A stretch of DNA of 7,878 nucleotides from Patescibacteria group bacterium (GTDB lineage: Bacteria; Patescibacteriota; Microgenomatia; UM-FILTER-40-11): the NCBI GenBank assembly GCA_023473205.1, contig JAMCYY010000109.1, positions 1 to 7,878 on the forward strand, written 5' to 3'. Shown here one piece after another: positions 1 through 5,042 of this stretch (the stretch's first letter is position 1; every line of letters starts with the position of its first letter). The notes under the pieces are model-generated. The model had not been told where the DNA came from, ran no database searches, and was given only the letters and a program-made list of their open reading frames with translations. The position numbers were made by a program, and so were the translations under genes.

Positions 1-111
1 AAAAATATTATTGCTGGTCGTCCATATCAAAAACCCGAAGAGCTTTTGGACAAAAAAATTATCAAAAAAAATGTCTGGGAAGCGATTAAAGACAAGGTGA
101 CAGTATATTAA
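1..111 (+). CDS. Helix-hairpin-helix (ComEA-like) protein, C-terminal fragment
   Basis: The window opens inside this gene in frame 1. Thirty-six codons and a TAA stop are visible. The peptide holds IIAGRPYQKPEELLDKK and ends KDKVTVY. This matches the tail of the helix-hairpin-helix DNA-binding domain in ComEA and related small HhH proteins, where 'I..gRPy.s.ddLv.kk.i....ydkikd.v.v' is the usual pattern. ComEA binds incoming double-stranded DNA outside the cell membrane and passes it to the ComEC channel. A ComEC gene starts 84 bp downstream on the same strand, which supports a competence role. The N-terminus, including any membrane anchor or signal peptide, lies outside the window, so a free-standing HhH protein of other function cannot be excluded. 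Confidence 0.6.
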   Translation, partial: KNIIAGRPYQKPEELLDKKIIKKNVWEAIKDKVTVY

Positions 112-138
112 TTTGAAATTTTTAATCACTGTAACTTA

Positions 139-186
139 CGTTAAAGTGTAAACAATATCAAATTTTTAAAAATTTACACTTTAATG
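139..186. repeat. AT-rich inverted repeat between the HhH gene and comEC
   Basis: A perfect 12-bp inverted repeat pairs TTAAAGTGTAAA (141-152) with TTTACACTTTAA (173-184). A G-T and a C-G pair extend it to 139/186. The 20-nt loop itself contains a 16-bp perfect palindrome (160-175, AAATTTTTAAAAATTT). No T-run follows, so it is a poor intrinsic terminator. It could be a weak attenuator, a protein-binding site or a decayed mobile palindrome. Confidence 0.6.
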
Positions 187-195
187 CAAATTTAA

Positions 196-1497
196 GTGAT
201 TATAAATTTAACCCATTCGATAAACTCAGGGTTAATACTGAGTGGAATCGAAGTATTAAAATTAAAAATTAAAAAATTTTTGCCTGTTGTTTTTTTCCTC
301 TTTCTTTTTTCCCTCCGTTGCCTTTTTCTAAGGGATGACTTTAATTTAAAAGATGGCCAGCTGGTGCGGGTGATTGGCAGCTTGAGCCAAGAGCCTTTTT
401 ATTATAATAGTAGGCAAAAACTAATTATTGGCCAATTTGAGGTTTGGGTGAATCGTTATCCGGAATATAGCTATGGTGACAGGTTAGAAATTACTGGTAA
501 GGTCAAAGTTCAAGCGCCTCCTTTGTCTTTTAATTTTCCTTTAACATCTTCTAAGTACCTTATTGATATGGGTACCACGGGTATCACGAGTACCACGGGT
601 ATCACGGGGGGAAGTGGGATTATGAAGATGGCCATTGGTTTACGCCAAAGGATGCGTGAGGTTTTTGAAAAATCATTGCCTTCGCCTTTGGATGGGCTGA
701 TCGCCGGGATTGTTTTAGGGGATAAGACATTAATCCCCGAAGATTTTTGGCAAAAACTAAAAGAAGTAGGTATTTTACATTTGATGGTGGCTTCTGGCTC
801 TAATGTGTCCTTTTTCAGTACCGCTGTTTTAGGTTTTTTATTGCTCATTTTCTCACGGAAAATCGCGACACTCTTTGTAGTTAGTCTGATCTGGTTATAT
901 AGTATTGTGACAGGATTAAACTTGCCAATTCTGCGTGCTTGCGTGATGCTTTCTTTGGGGATTTTGAGCCAGATATCCGGACGGGAAGAAAGCGCTAAAA
1001 AATTTCTTTTACTAACCGTCGCCATAATGCTTTTATTAAATCCATCTTGGCTTTTTGATTTAAGTTTCCAGCTTTCATTTTCTGCAACTGCGGGCTTAGT
1101 TTTTTTACAGCCAAAAATTGAAAAATGGGGCAGGCATAAAGGTTGGCGGAGAATTTTTAGAAATGAAGCTTTATCGATGACTTTAGCCGCTGAGTTTTCA
1201 ACTTTACCGCTGTTGGTTACAAGCTTTGGCCAGTTTAATTTAGCCTCACCTTTAGTTAATTTACTCATCCTTTGGGTTATACCCTATATTTTAGGGGCTG
1301 GCCTGGTGCTTGGGGTTTTAGGAACCATTTTTTTGCCCTTAGCCAAAATTGGCTTGCTGATGCTTTATCCATTACTTTTTTACCTTGAGCAGACAGTTAA
1401 TCTTTTTGCTAAGATAAAAATACTACAAGTTTCAATTCCGAAAGTTAATTGGATTTTTACCGTTTTTTTTCTATATCTTGTTGGTATACTGGATTAA
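196..1497 (+). CDS. comEC: ComEC/Rec2 competence protein, membrane-channel half (no MBL domain)
   Basis: This is the integral-membrane part of the ComEC DNA-uptake channel, which moves single-stranded DNA across the cytoplasmic membrane. Residues 29-46 form a hydrophobic segment. Residues ~50-125 look like the soluble OB-like N-terminal region (DUF4131 type). From ~165 onward comes the multi-helix Competence domain, with GLIAGIVLGDK (167-177), GILHLMVASGSNVS (192-205, the family's 'GlxHLlaiSGlhv' motif), FDLSFQLSFSATAGL (287-301) and an AAEFSTLPLL...FGQF...SPLVNLL block (331-357). At 433 residues it ends where the beta-lactamase domain should begin; that domain is the next gene. The only available upstream start is GTG at 196, since TAA precedes it. 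Codons 6-21 lie in a REP-like palindrome, so the true start could be later, for example TTG at 280. No Shine-Dalgarno is visible. A 9-bp tandem array encodes residues 127-138. Confidence 0.88.
   Translation: MIINLTHSINSGLILSGIEVLKLKIKKFLPVVFFLFLFSLRCLFLRDDFNLKDGQLVRVIGSLSQEPFYYNSRQKLIIGQFEVWVNRYPEYSYGDRLEITGKVKVQAPPLSFNFPLTSSKYLIDMGTTGITSTTGITGGSGIMKMAIGLRQRMREVFEKSLPSPLDGLIAGIVLGDKTLIPEDFWQKLKEVGILHLMVASGSNVSFFSTAVLGFLLLIFSRKIATLFVVSLIWLYSIVTGLNLPILRACVMLSLGILSQISGREESAKKFLLLTVAIMLLLNPSWLFDLSFQLSFSATAGLVFLQPKIEKWGRHKGWRRIFRNEALSMTLAAEFSTLPLLVTSFGQFNLASPLVNLLILWVIPYILGAGLVLGVLGTIFLPLAKIGLLMLYPLLFYLEQTVNLFAKIKILQVSIPKVNWIFTVFFLYLVGILD
213..256. repeat. REP-like imperfect palindrome overlapping the comEC 5' end
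   Basis: The arms ATTCGATAAACTCAG (215-229) and CTGAGTGGAATCGAAGT (238-254) are imperfect inverted repeats with a short GGTTAATA-type loop. The 'TTCGA...CTCAG / CTGAG...TCGAA' layout matches a widespread class of intergenic REP-like palindromes in environmental bacterial genomes, recognised from memory and not by search. It lies inside the called comEC reading frame and would encode about residues 6-21. Confidence 0.65.
572..607 (+). repeat. Four tandem 9-bp units inside comEC
   Basis: The units are GTACCACGG (572), GTATCACGA (581), GTACCACGG (590) and GTATCACGG (599), that is, an 18-bp unit repeated twice. The period is a multiple of three, so the frame is kept and residues 127-138 become TTGITSTTGITG. 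It falls at the junction of the soluble N-terminal domain and the first core helices, a linker likely to tolerate length change. Confidence 0.9.
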
Positions 1498-1528
1498 ATT
1501 TGGCAAAGATTCTCACTGATAGTTAGCG

Positions 1529-1591
1529 GATTTTCGCGGATTTGACTAACATGGGCTATCCGTGTAAATCCGTCAGAAATCCGCGAAAATC
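1529..1591. repeat. Palindromic repeat in the comEC split, 15-bp perfect arms
   Basis: GATTTTCGCGGATTT (1529-1543) and AAATCCGCGAAAATC (1577-1591) are perfect 15-bp inverted repeats. The interior contains further ATCCG units (1558, 1568, 1579) at 10-11 bp spacing and a GTTAG/CTAAC pair (1522-1526, 1546-1550). The last base of the right arm directly touches the ATG of the next gene, so no ribosome-binding site separates them. It fills most of the 94-bp gap between the two halves of ComEC. Confidence 0.85.
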
Positions 1592-2512
1592 ATGTTTACG
1601 ATTCTTAAATCAAGGTTTACCTTTAAGTATCTCCTGGCTATGTTAGGCTTAGGTGTCTCTTTGGTTTGGCTCTCGATTTTTTCTTTCCCTGACCAAAAAC
1701 TGCATTTAATTTTTTGCAATGTTGGCCAGGGAGATGCGGTTTTAATTACTCAAGGCTTTAGCCAAATTTTAATTGATGGCGGTCCTAATGATCTCGTTTT
1801 AGATTGTTTGAGTCGGAATGTGCCATTTTTTGACAAGACAATTGAGGTTGTTGCTTTAACTCATCCTGAGGCTGATCACTTAACTGGTTTGATCTCAGTT
1901 TTTAAGAAATACCAGGTCAAAACTTTTGTTTCCGGGCCGGAAGGCAGTGATTCTGGCACTTATCAAGCACTGTTGACAGTCATTAAAAAGCAGATAAATA
2001 ATGCTTCCGCAAGCCAAAACTTAAAAATTATCAACATTTATACGGGTGAGAAAATTAAAGTCGGAGAGATCCAGCTGCAGGCGTTATGGCCGGAAAAGCA
2101 ATGGGTGGCGGAGAGAGTGTCGGGTAAGGGTGAGAAGTGGGAGTTAGGAAGCGGGAATGTTTTGGGTGCAAAAACAACGAATACTCACCTTAATCAATTT
2201 TCTTTAATTTTTCTTTTGCAAGCGAAAAATTATCAAGTACTTCTCATGGGTGACGGGGACAGCGAGATCCAAGATGATGTGATAAAAGAGAACAGTTTGA
2301 TGCCAATAGACATACTAAAATTTCCTCATCATGGTTCAAAAACAGGGATGAGTGAGGAATTTTTGCAAAAGATTAAACCCAAAGAAGCCATCATCTCAGT
2401 TGGTAAAAATTCCTATGGCCATCCTTCTGCCGAGGCTTTAGACCTTTTAAAAAAGTCCCGGGTTAAAATCCGAAGAACTGATCAGGAAGGCGAGATACAA
2501 TACAATTTCTAA
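1592..2512 (+). CDS. ComEC/Rec2 C-terminal metallo-beta-lactamase-fold protein
   Basis: A 306-residue protein with one N-terminal membrane segment (~13-32) followed by the MBL-fold domain that normally ends ComEC and is thought to degrade or process the non-transported DNA strand. Visible motifs are FCNVGQGDAVLI (41-52), LIDGGP (60-65), the metal-site motif THPEADH (H91, D95, H96), a GDGD loop (D221), PHHGS (H246, H247) and SYGHPS (H277). All usual positions of the ComEC MBL branch are present, so catalysis is plausible. The ATG at 1592 is the first start after an in-frame TAA at 1565 and lacks a Shine-Dalgarno. It probably shares a transcript with the membrane half 94 bp upstream, and the two products likely work together. 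Residues ~170-199 are a low-complexity insert not expected between the 'LWP' and 'NxxS' elements. Confidence 0.85.
   Translation: MFTILKSRFTFKYLLAMLGLGVSLVWLSIFSFPDQKLHLIFCNVGQGDAVLITQGFSQILIDGGPNDLVLDCLSRNVPFFDKTIEVVALTHPEADHLTGLISVFKKYQVKTFVSGPEGSDSGTYQALLTVIKKQINNASASQNLKIINIYTGEKIKVGEIQLQALWPEKQWVAERVSGKGEKWELGSGNVLGAKTTNTHLNQFSLIFLLQAKNYQVLLMGDGDSEIQDDVIKENSLMPIDILKFPHHGSKTGMSEEFLQKIKPKEAIISVGKNSYGHPSAEALDLLKKSRVKIRRTDQEGEIQYNF
2101..2166 (+). repeat. Purine-rich low-complexity insert in the MBL gene
   Basis: The stretch is almost all G and A with GAG, GGG and GTG motifs, unlike the T-rich surroundings. It encodes a polar segment including VSGKGEKWELGSGN. It shares the exact 12-mer GGGTGAGAAGTG (2128-2139) with the low-complexity insert in tsaD (7424-7435). 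Confidence 0.6.
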
Positions 2513-2536
2513 TTCCTAATTCCTAATTTCTAATTT
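2509..2536 (+). repeat. Heptamer tandem repeat (CTAATTY)x4 at the end of the MBL gene
   Basis: The units are CTAATTC at 2509 and 2516, then CTAATTT at 2523 and 2530; ACAATTT at 2502 may be a worn fifth copy. The gene's TAA stop (2510-2512) lies inside the first unit. Heptamer arrays of this kind resemble the STRR repeats known from cyanobacteria and recur in many environmental genomes. Confidence 0.85.
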
Positions 2537-2555
2537 CCAACAAGAAAAATTACTT

Positions 2556-2585
2556 CTGGCAATTTTTGTGTAAAGACCCTATAAT
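2556..2585 (+). promoter_or_regulatory. Promoter for the 2592 gene, apparently leaderless
   Basis: A perfect TATAAT (2580-2585) lies 6 nt before the GTG start at 2592. A weak -35 candidate CTGGCA (2556-2561) has 18-bp spacing. A transcript starting 6-7 nt after the -10 box would begin at or next to the start codon. No Shine-Dalgarno is present. Confidence 0.6.
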
Positions 2586-2591
2586 TCTCGA

Positions 2592-3503
2592 GTGGCTAGA
2601 CCCATAGAGATTCGTGATCAAAGTAGTATTAATTGTCAAATTTTGGCCCCTAAGAATGGGAAGCCTGTTTGGTTGTTTGCCCCTCAGAGTGAGTCTTCAC
2701 TTTATTTAAGAAATTGGGATATTGTTGTTTTAGGTTTATTACAAACAGTCACTTTTAACTCTGTTAGATACTGTCTAAATTTTGGTTTACCTTGTTCTTC
2801 TTTGATACCTAAACCTGGTGAAGTTAAGATTTCTGGGGTTGGTTATCATCTTCTTGAAGATCCTTTTTGCCAAGAGTGGGCATTTTGTGTCCAAAATCCT
2901 TTTAAGCCAAAGCCTGTTATTTACAAAGCTCTTTGGAAAGAGAGGAGTGAGGAAAAGGTTACTTTTGTCCCTGATGTTGATTGGGGGGCTTTGACTCCAA
3001 GGATTTATGTTGGTGCTATAGACTATAATTGTCAACTGGCAAGAGAGACTGGCCGCTTATGTGTTAACCCGCGCTTGCGCATAACCTTATCTACGGAAGA
3101 AAATACAGAGATTGAAGGAATTGTCCGTGCCCGTGACGCTGTTTATGACTTTTGGGGTAAGCGATTGGTAGATACTCGGCAGTTAAGAATTGCGAAAGGT
3201 GAGGATGTAATTTATGGCATTAAAGAGTTAGATGAAAACAAAGAAATAAGGGTTGGAGCTTGTTTGTATCCGACAGGAGATGGCTTTTTTTGGATAAAAT
3301 CAGTGCCTGTCTCCAGACAGACAATTGCAGGCTATCGGTTTAAGGAATATCGGAATAATATTTTATGTTTGTCGCCGGAACATGAACCGGCTGAAGTGAG
3401 AGAAATTGCCCGAAAGCTTATTTGTTTTTTTGGCCGTGAGTTGGTTAAAGCAGAAGAAGTTGTTATTTTGTCTGGAAGAAAACATCGTAGTAGTCGACTT
3501 TAG
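2592..3503 (+). CDS. Unrecognised cysteine-rich protein, probably cytoplasmic
   Basis: A 303-residue protein whose family I do not recognise. No signal peptide or clear membrane segment is visible. Ten cysteines (15, 61, 68, 93, 99, 147, 157, 224, 259, 278) are many for this size, but they are not in CxxC or zinc-ribbon spacing. Proline and aromatic residues are frequent and the centre (~155-240) looks beta-rich. GTG at 2592 is the only start between an in-frame TAA (2571) and the coding body, and a perfect TATAAT lies just before it. The last codons, HRSSRL and the stop, come from a palindromic repeat (3486-3510), so the natural C-terminus may have been changed by that element. It is separated from comEC by its own promoter and converges with the minus-strand gene ending at 3521. 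Confidence 0.7.
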   Translation: MARPIEIRDQSSINCQILAPKNGKPVWLFAPQSESSLYLRNWDIVVLGLLQTVTFNSVRYCLNFGLPCSSLIPKPGEVKISGVGYHLLEDPFCQEWAFCVQNPFKPKPVIYKALWKERSEEKVTFVPDVDWGALTPRIYVGAIDYNCQLARETGRLCVNPRLRITLSTEENTEIEGIVRARDAVYDFWGKRLVDTRQLRIAKGEDVIYGIKELDENKEIRVGACLYPTGDGFFWIKSVPVSRQTIAGYRFKEYRNNILCLSPEHEPAEVREIARKLICFFGRELVKAEEVVILSGRKHRSSRL

Positions 3504-3510
3504 TCGACGC
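3486..3510. repeat. TTTA-loop palindrome family, copy A
   Basis: The 25-nt element is CGTAGTA, then stem GTCGAC (3493-3498), loop TTTA, stem GTCGAC (3503-3508), then GC. Copies B (4732-4756) and C (7318-7342) share the flanks CGTARTA and CGC and the TTTA loop, while their stems differ by paired changes. Copy A supplies the stop codon (3501-3503) of the plus-strand gene. Confidence 0.85.
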
Positions 3511-3522
3511 CGATCTTTTTTT
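3493..3522 (+). terminator. Possible weak terminator between convergent genes
   Basis: The copy A hairpin (3493-3508) is followed by GCCGATC and a run of seven T (3516-3522). The 7-nt gap between stem and T-run is longer than in a typical intrinsic terminator, so function is uncertain. The T-run runs into the stop codon of the opposing gene. Confidence 0.35.
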
Positions 3523-4678
3523 AATTCAAAATATAGCCCTCAGGAGTTTGCCAGACAATGAATGGGGAAAATTTTTTAGCCATTTCATCAGCAATTTGTT
3601 CTTTATCTTTTTGTTCTGTCTTGTTTGTTTGCCAGAGAAAATATTCAGCAAATTCATGACCTAAAATGAAACCAGGCGAGTCAAAGGACTGGACAGATCT
3701 TGGCTTTGGACGGCTGCTTTGGGTAATGCCCCAGCTGACTTCCTGAATTAAAAATCGGCCTTGAGGGGTAGCCACTAAAGCCGCGCCCTGAAAAGAGAAA
3801 GTTTCTCCAGCGGCCACAAAAATCGTGGCTTCATTTGGCCTACCGAACCATTTTTCATTTAAATCAGGATTAACAAAATAGCCAGCCGCGCCTTTGTCAA
3901 AAGGAATAGTCGTGGCTATCTCGTAATCGGTCATAGTCTCCTCAATCATGGCTCTGGCTTTGGCGTCGATCAACCGATTGGCAAATTCTTGAGTGGAAAG
4001 TCCACCGCTGGCTCTGAGAGCATAAATTGTTTTTCTGGCTTCAAGGTCAGGCTGAAAATATTTTTTTTTCTGGTCAAACGGAGTAAAGTTGCCGAATTGG
4101 GCTTGAATGAATTTTTCTAAACCCGGGATTTGGCTGGTAGCTAAAGTATAGGGAGTCAGGCGGTGGCCGCCAATGAGAATGATTCTTAAGTGTCGGCCTT
4201 CCTGGCTAAAATCTTTCAAAGGTTCGGCCTCTTCTAAAAAGAATAGGCGATCTTTGACTCCCAGGCCGGAAACAATTTCCACGCCTCCTTTGATTAATTT
4301 TTCCGGCGTTAAGTTAGGCGGATTTAGCAAAGTGTCTTCGACTTTGGCAGGGAGTGTTTTTCCTTTAACTAAACCAATAATTTGCAGTTCTTTTTGATCC
4401 AAAGCTTCTTTTTGGGCTAAAATGACTTCTCGATGATCAAATTTAACGCTAGTTTCACCTTCGGCGGCAATCGGTCGGCCATTTTGAAAAGTAAAAATGA
4501 CGCCATTGACTTTTTTTTTGGTTAATTTTTCTCTCTTAGGAGTGGTTGTGGCAGCAATTTCTTGGCCAGAATTTTTATTAGCAATGCCTACCGTGGCGGC
4601 TAAAGTGCTACCAGTTGCGGCCGCGCCAAGCTTGAGTAATTCTCTTCGGGTAAGTTTTCCTATATTTCCTTCGGTCAT
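3521..4678 (-). CDS. Tat-signal protein X4 of unknown function, paralogue of the 4996-6519 gene
   Basis: A 385-residue protein with a twin-arginine export signal: LTRRELLKLG (RR at 11-12), a hydrophobic stretch to ~31, then a polar linker. It should be exported folded or stay anchored by the signal. I do not recognise the family. Shared with its paralogue X5 are VNGVIFTFQNGRP (57-69), an LRIILI strand region, GRPNEATIFVAAGETFSFQG (AGETF at 290-294), a PQG...WG segment, SPGFILGHEFAEYFLW (H341, E342, E345), and the ending TPEGYILN. The HExxE pattern recalls zincin helices (HExxH), but the last histidine is replaced, so peptidase activity is only a guess. I start at ATG 4678 because X5 also begins MTE and a TTGGAA-17-TAAAAT promoter ends 7 nt before it. 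The longer TTG start at 4714 would be the -35 box. Confidence 0.75.
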   Translation of the reverse strand: MTEGNIGKLTRRELLKLGAAATGSTLAATVGIANKNSGQEIAATTTPKREKLTKKKVNGVIFTFQNGRPIAAEGETSVKFDHREVILAQKEALDQKELQIIGLVKGKTLPAKVEDTLLNPPNLTPEKLIKGGVEIVSGLGVKDRLFFLEEAEPLKDFSQEGRHLRIILIGGHRLTPYTLATSQIPGLEKFIQAQFGNFTPFDQKKKYFQPDLEARKTIYALRASGGLSTQEFANRLIDAKARAMIEETMTDYEIATTIPFDKGAAGYFVNPDLNEKWFGRPNEATIFVAAGETFSFQGAALVATPQGRFLIQEVSWGITQSSRPKPRSVQSFDSPGFILGHEFAEYFLWQTNKTEQKDKEQIADEMAKKFSPFIVWQTPEGYILN

Positions 4679-4685
4679 CCTTTCA

Positions 4686-4714
4686 ATTTTAACTCTTGAT
4701 TGATAATATTCCAA
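4686..4714 (-). promoter_or_regulatory. Promoter of X4, leaderless type
   Basis: On the minus strand, TTGGAA (4714-4709), a 17-bp spacer and TAAAAT (4691-4686) precede the ATG at 4678 by 7 nt. Spacing is ideal for a housekeeping sigma factor, and transcription would start about at the ATG. AAAGG directly touches the ATG, which is too close to act as a Shine-Dalgarno. Confidence 0.55.
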
Positions 4715-4731
4715 TCTTTAGGTTTACTATA

Positions 4732-4756
4732 CGTAATAGTGGGCTTTAGCTCACGC
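4732..4756. repeat. TTTA-loop palindrome family, copy B
   Basis: CGTAATA, then stem GTGGGC (4739-4744), loop TTTA (4745-4748), stem GCTCAC (4749-4754), then GC. The stem has one G-T wobble. It lies between the X4 promoter and the terminator-like hairpin upstream. A run of eight T (4757-4764) follows on the plus strand, but no plus-strand gene ends here. Confidence 0.75.
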
Positions 4757-4784
4757 TTTTTTTTAAAACCGGTTTATTTTAACC

Positions 4785-4841
4785 TTAGAAAAAAGAAAAG
4801 TGGGGAGTTTTTGCATGCTTGGTGCATGCAAAAACTCCCCA
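4785..4841 (-). terminator. Intrinsic terminator after the tsaD-X5-tsaD' unit
   Basis: A perfect 18-bp stem (4801-4818 with 4824-4841; core GGGGAGTTTTTGCATGC on the plus strand) has a 5-nt TTGGT loop. Read on the minus strand it is followed by CTTTTCTTTTTTCTAA, a T-rich tract suited to intrinsic termination. It would end transcription from X5 before the separate X4 promoter. Confidence 0.75.
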
Positions 4842-4885
4842 AAATTGTCTTAGATTCTATATTGTAAAAGTATCAAAGTGTTCTT

Positions 4886-5042
4886 TTATAAACTTAGTCT
4901 TGGGACGCGGTCAAGTTCTTCAATATTTTCAACAAATTCTTTTCTTTGGTATTTATAAAAAGCGGCAATGCCGATCATGGCCGCGTTGTCAGTGATTAGA
5001 TTTTTATTGGTGATGACTCCGTCACTGCAAAGTAAGGTTTAG
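4886..5042 (-). pseudogene. Truncated tsaD copy (3' end only, internal deletion)
   Basis: Reading 5038 to 4886 on the minus strand gives TLLCSDGVITN, then KNLITDNAAMIG, IAAFYKYQRKEFVE and finally LDRVPRLSL with a stop. The intact tsaD has TLLCGGGVIAN, then 23 further codons, then KKLITDNAAMIG, IAAWYKYQRNEFVE and LDRKPRLSL. The remnant therefore begins near TsaD residue 311 and has lost ~23 codons (residues 323-345) between two similar 'AN' codon pairs (GCTAAC, GCCAAT), in frame. Plus-strand bases 4960-4999 are identical to 6651-6690 (40 bp), although the flanks have diverged. An in-frame stop (5041-5039) precedes it, the metal-site histidines are absent, and it overlaps the end of X5 in another frame, so it cannot be functional. 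Confidence 0.92.

Noticed and set aside
510..1268. Long open frame on the minus strand opposite comEC (252 codons)
   Set aside because: It lies entirely antisense to clear ComEC motifs and its translation has no recognisable domain; it is a shadow frame.
2509..2536. CRISPR array or origin iterons
   Set aside because: The units are only 7 bp, directly adjacent, with no spacers and no Cas or replication gene nearby.
4679..4714. TTG start at 4714 for X4
   Set aside because: The TTG is part of the TTGGAA -35 box, and the paralogue X5 begins MTE like the ATG at 4678.
4739..4764. Copy B hairpin plus eight T as a plus-strand terminator
   Set aside because: No plus-strand gene ends upstream of it; the palindrome belongs to a repeat family and the T-run may be incidental.
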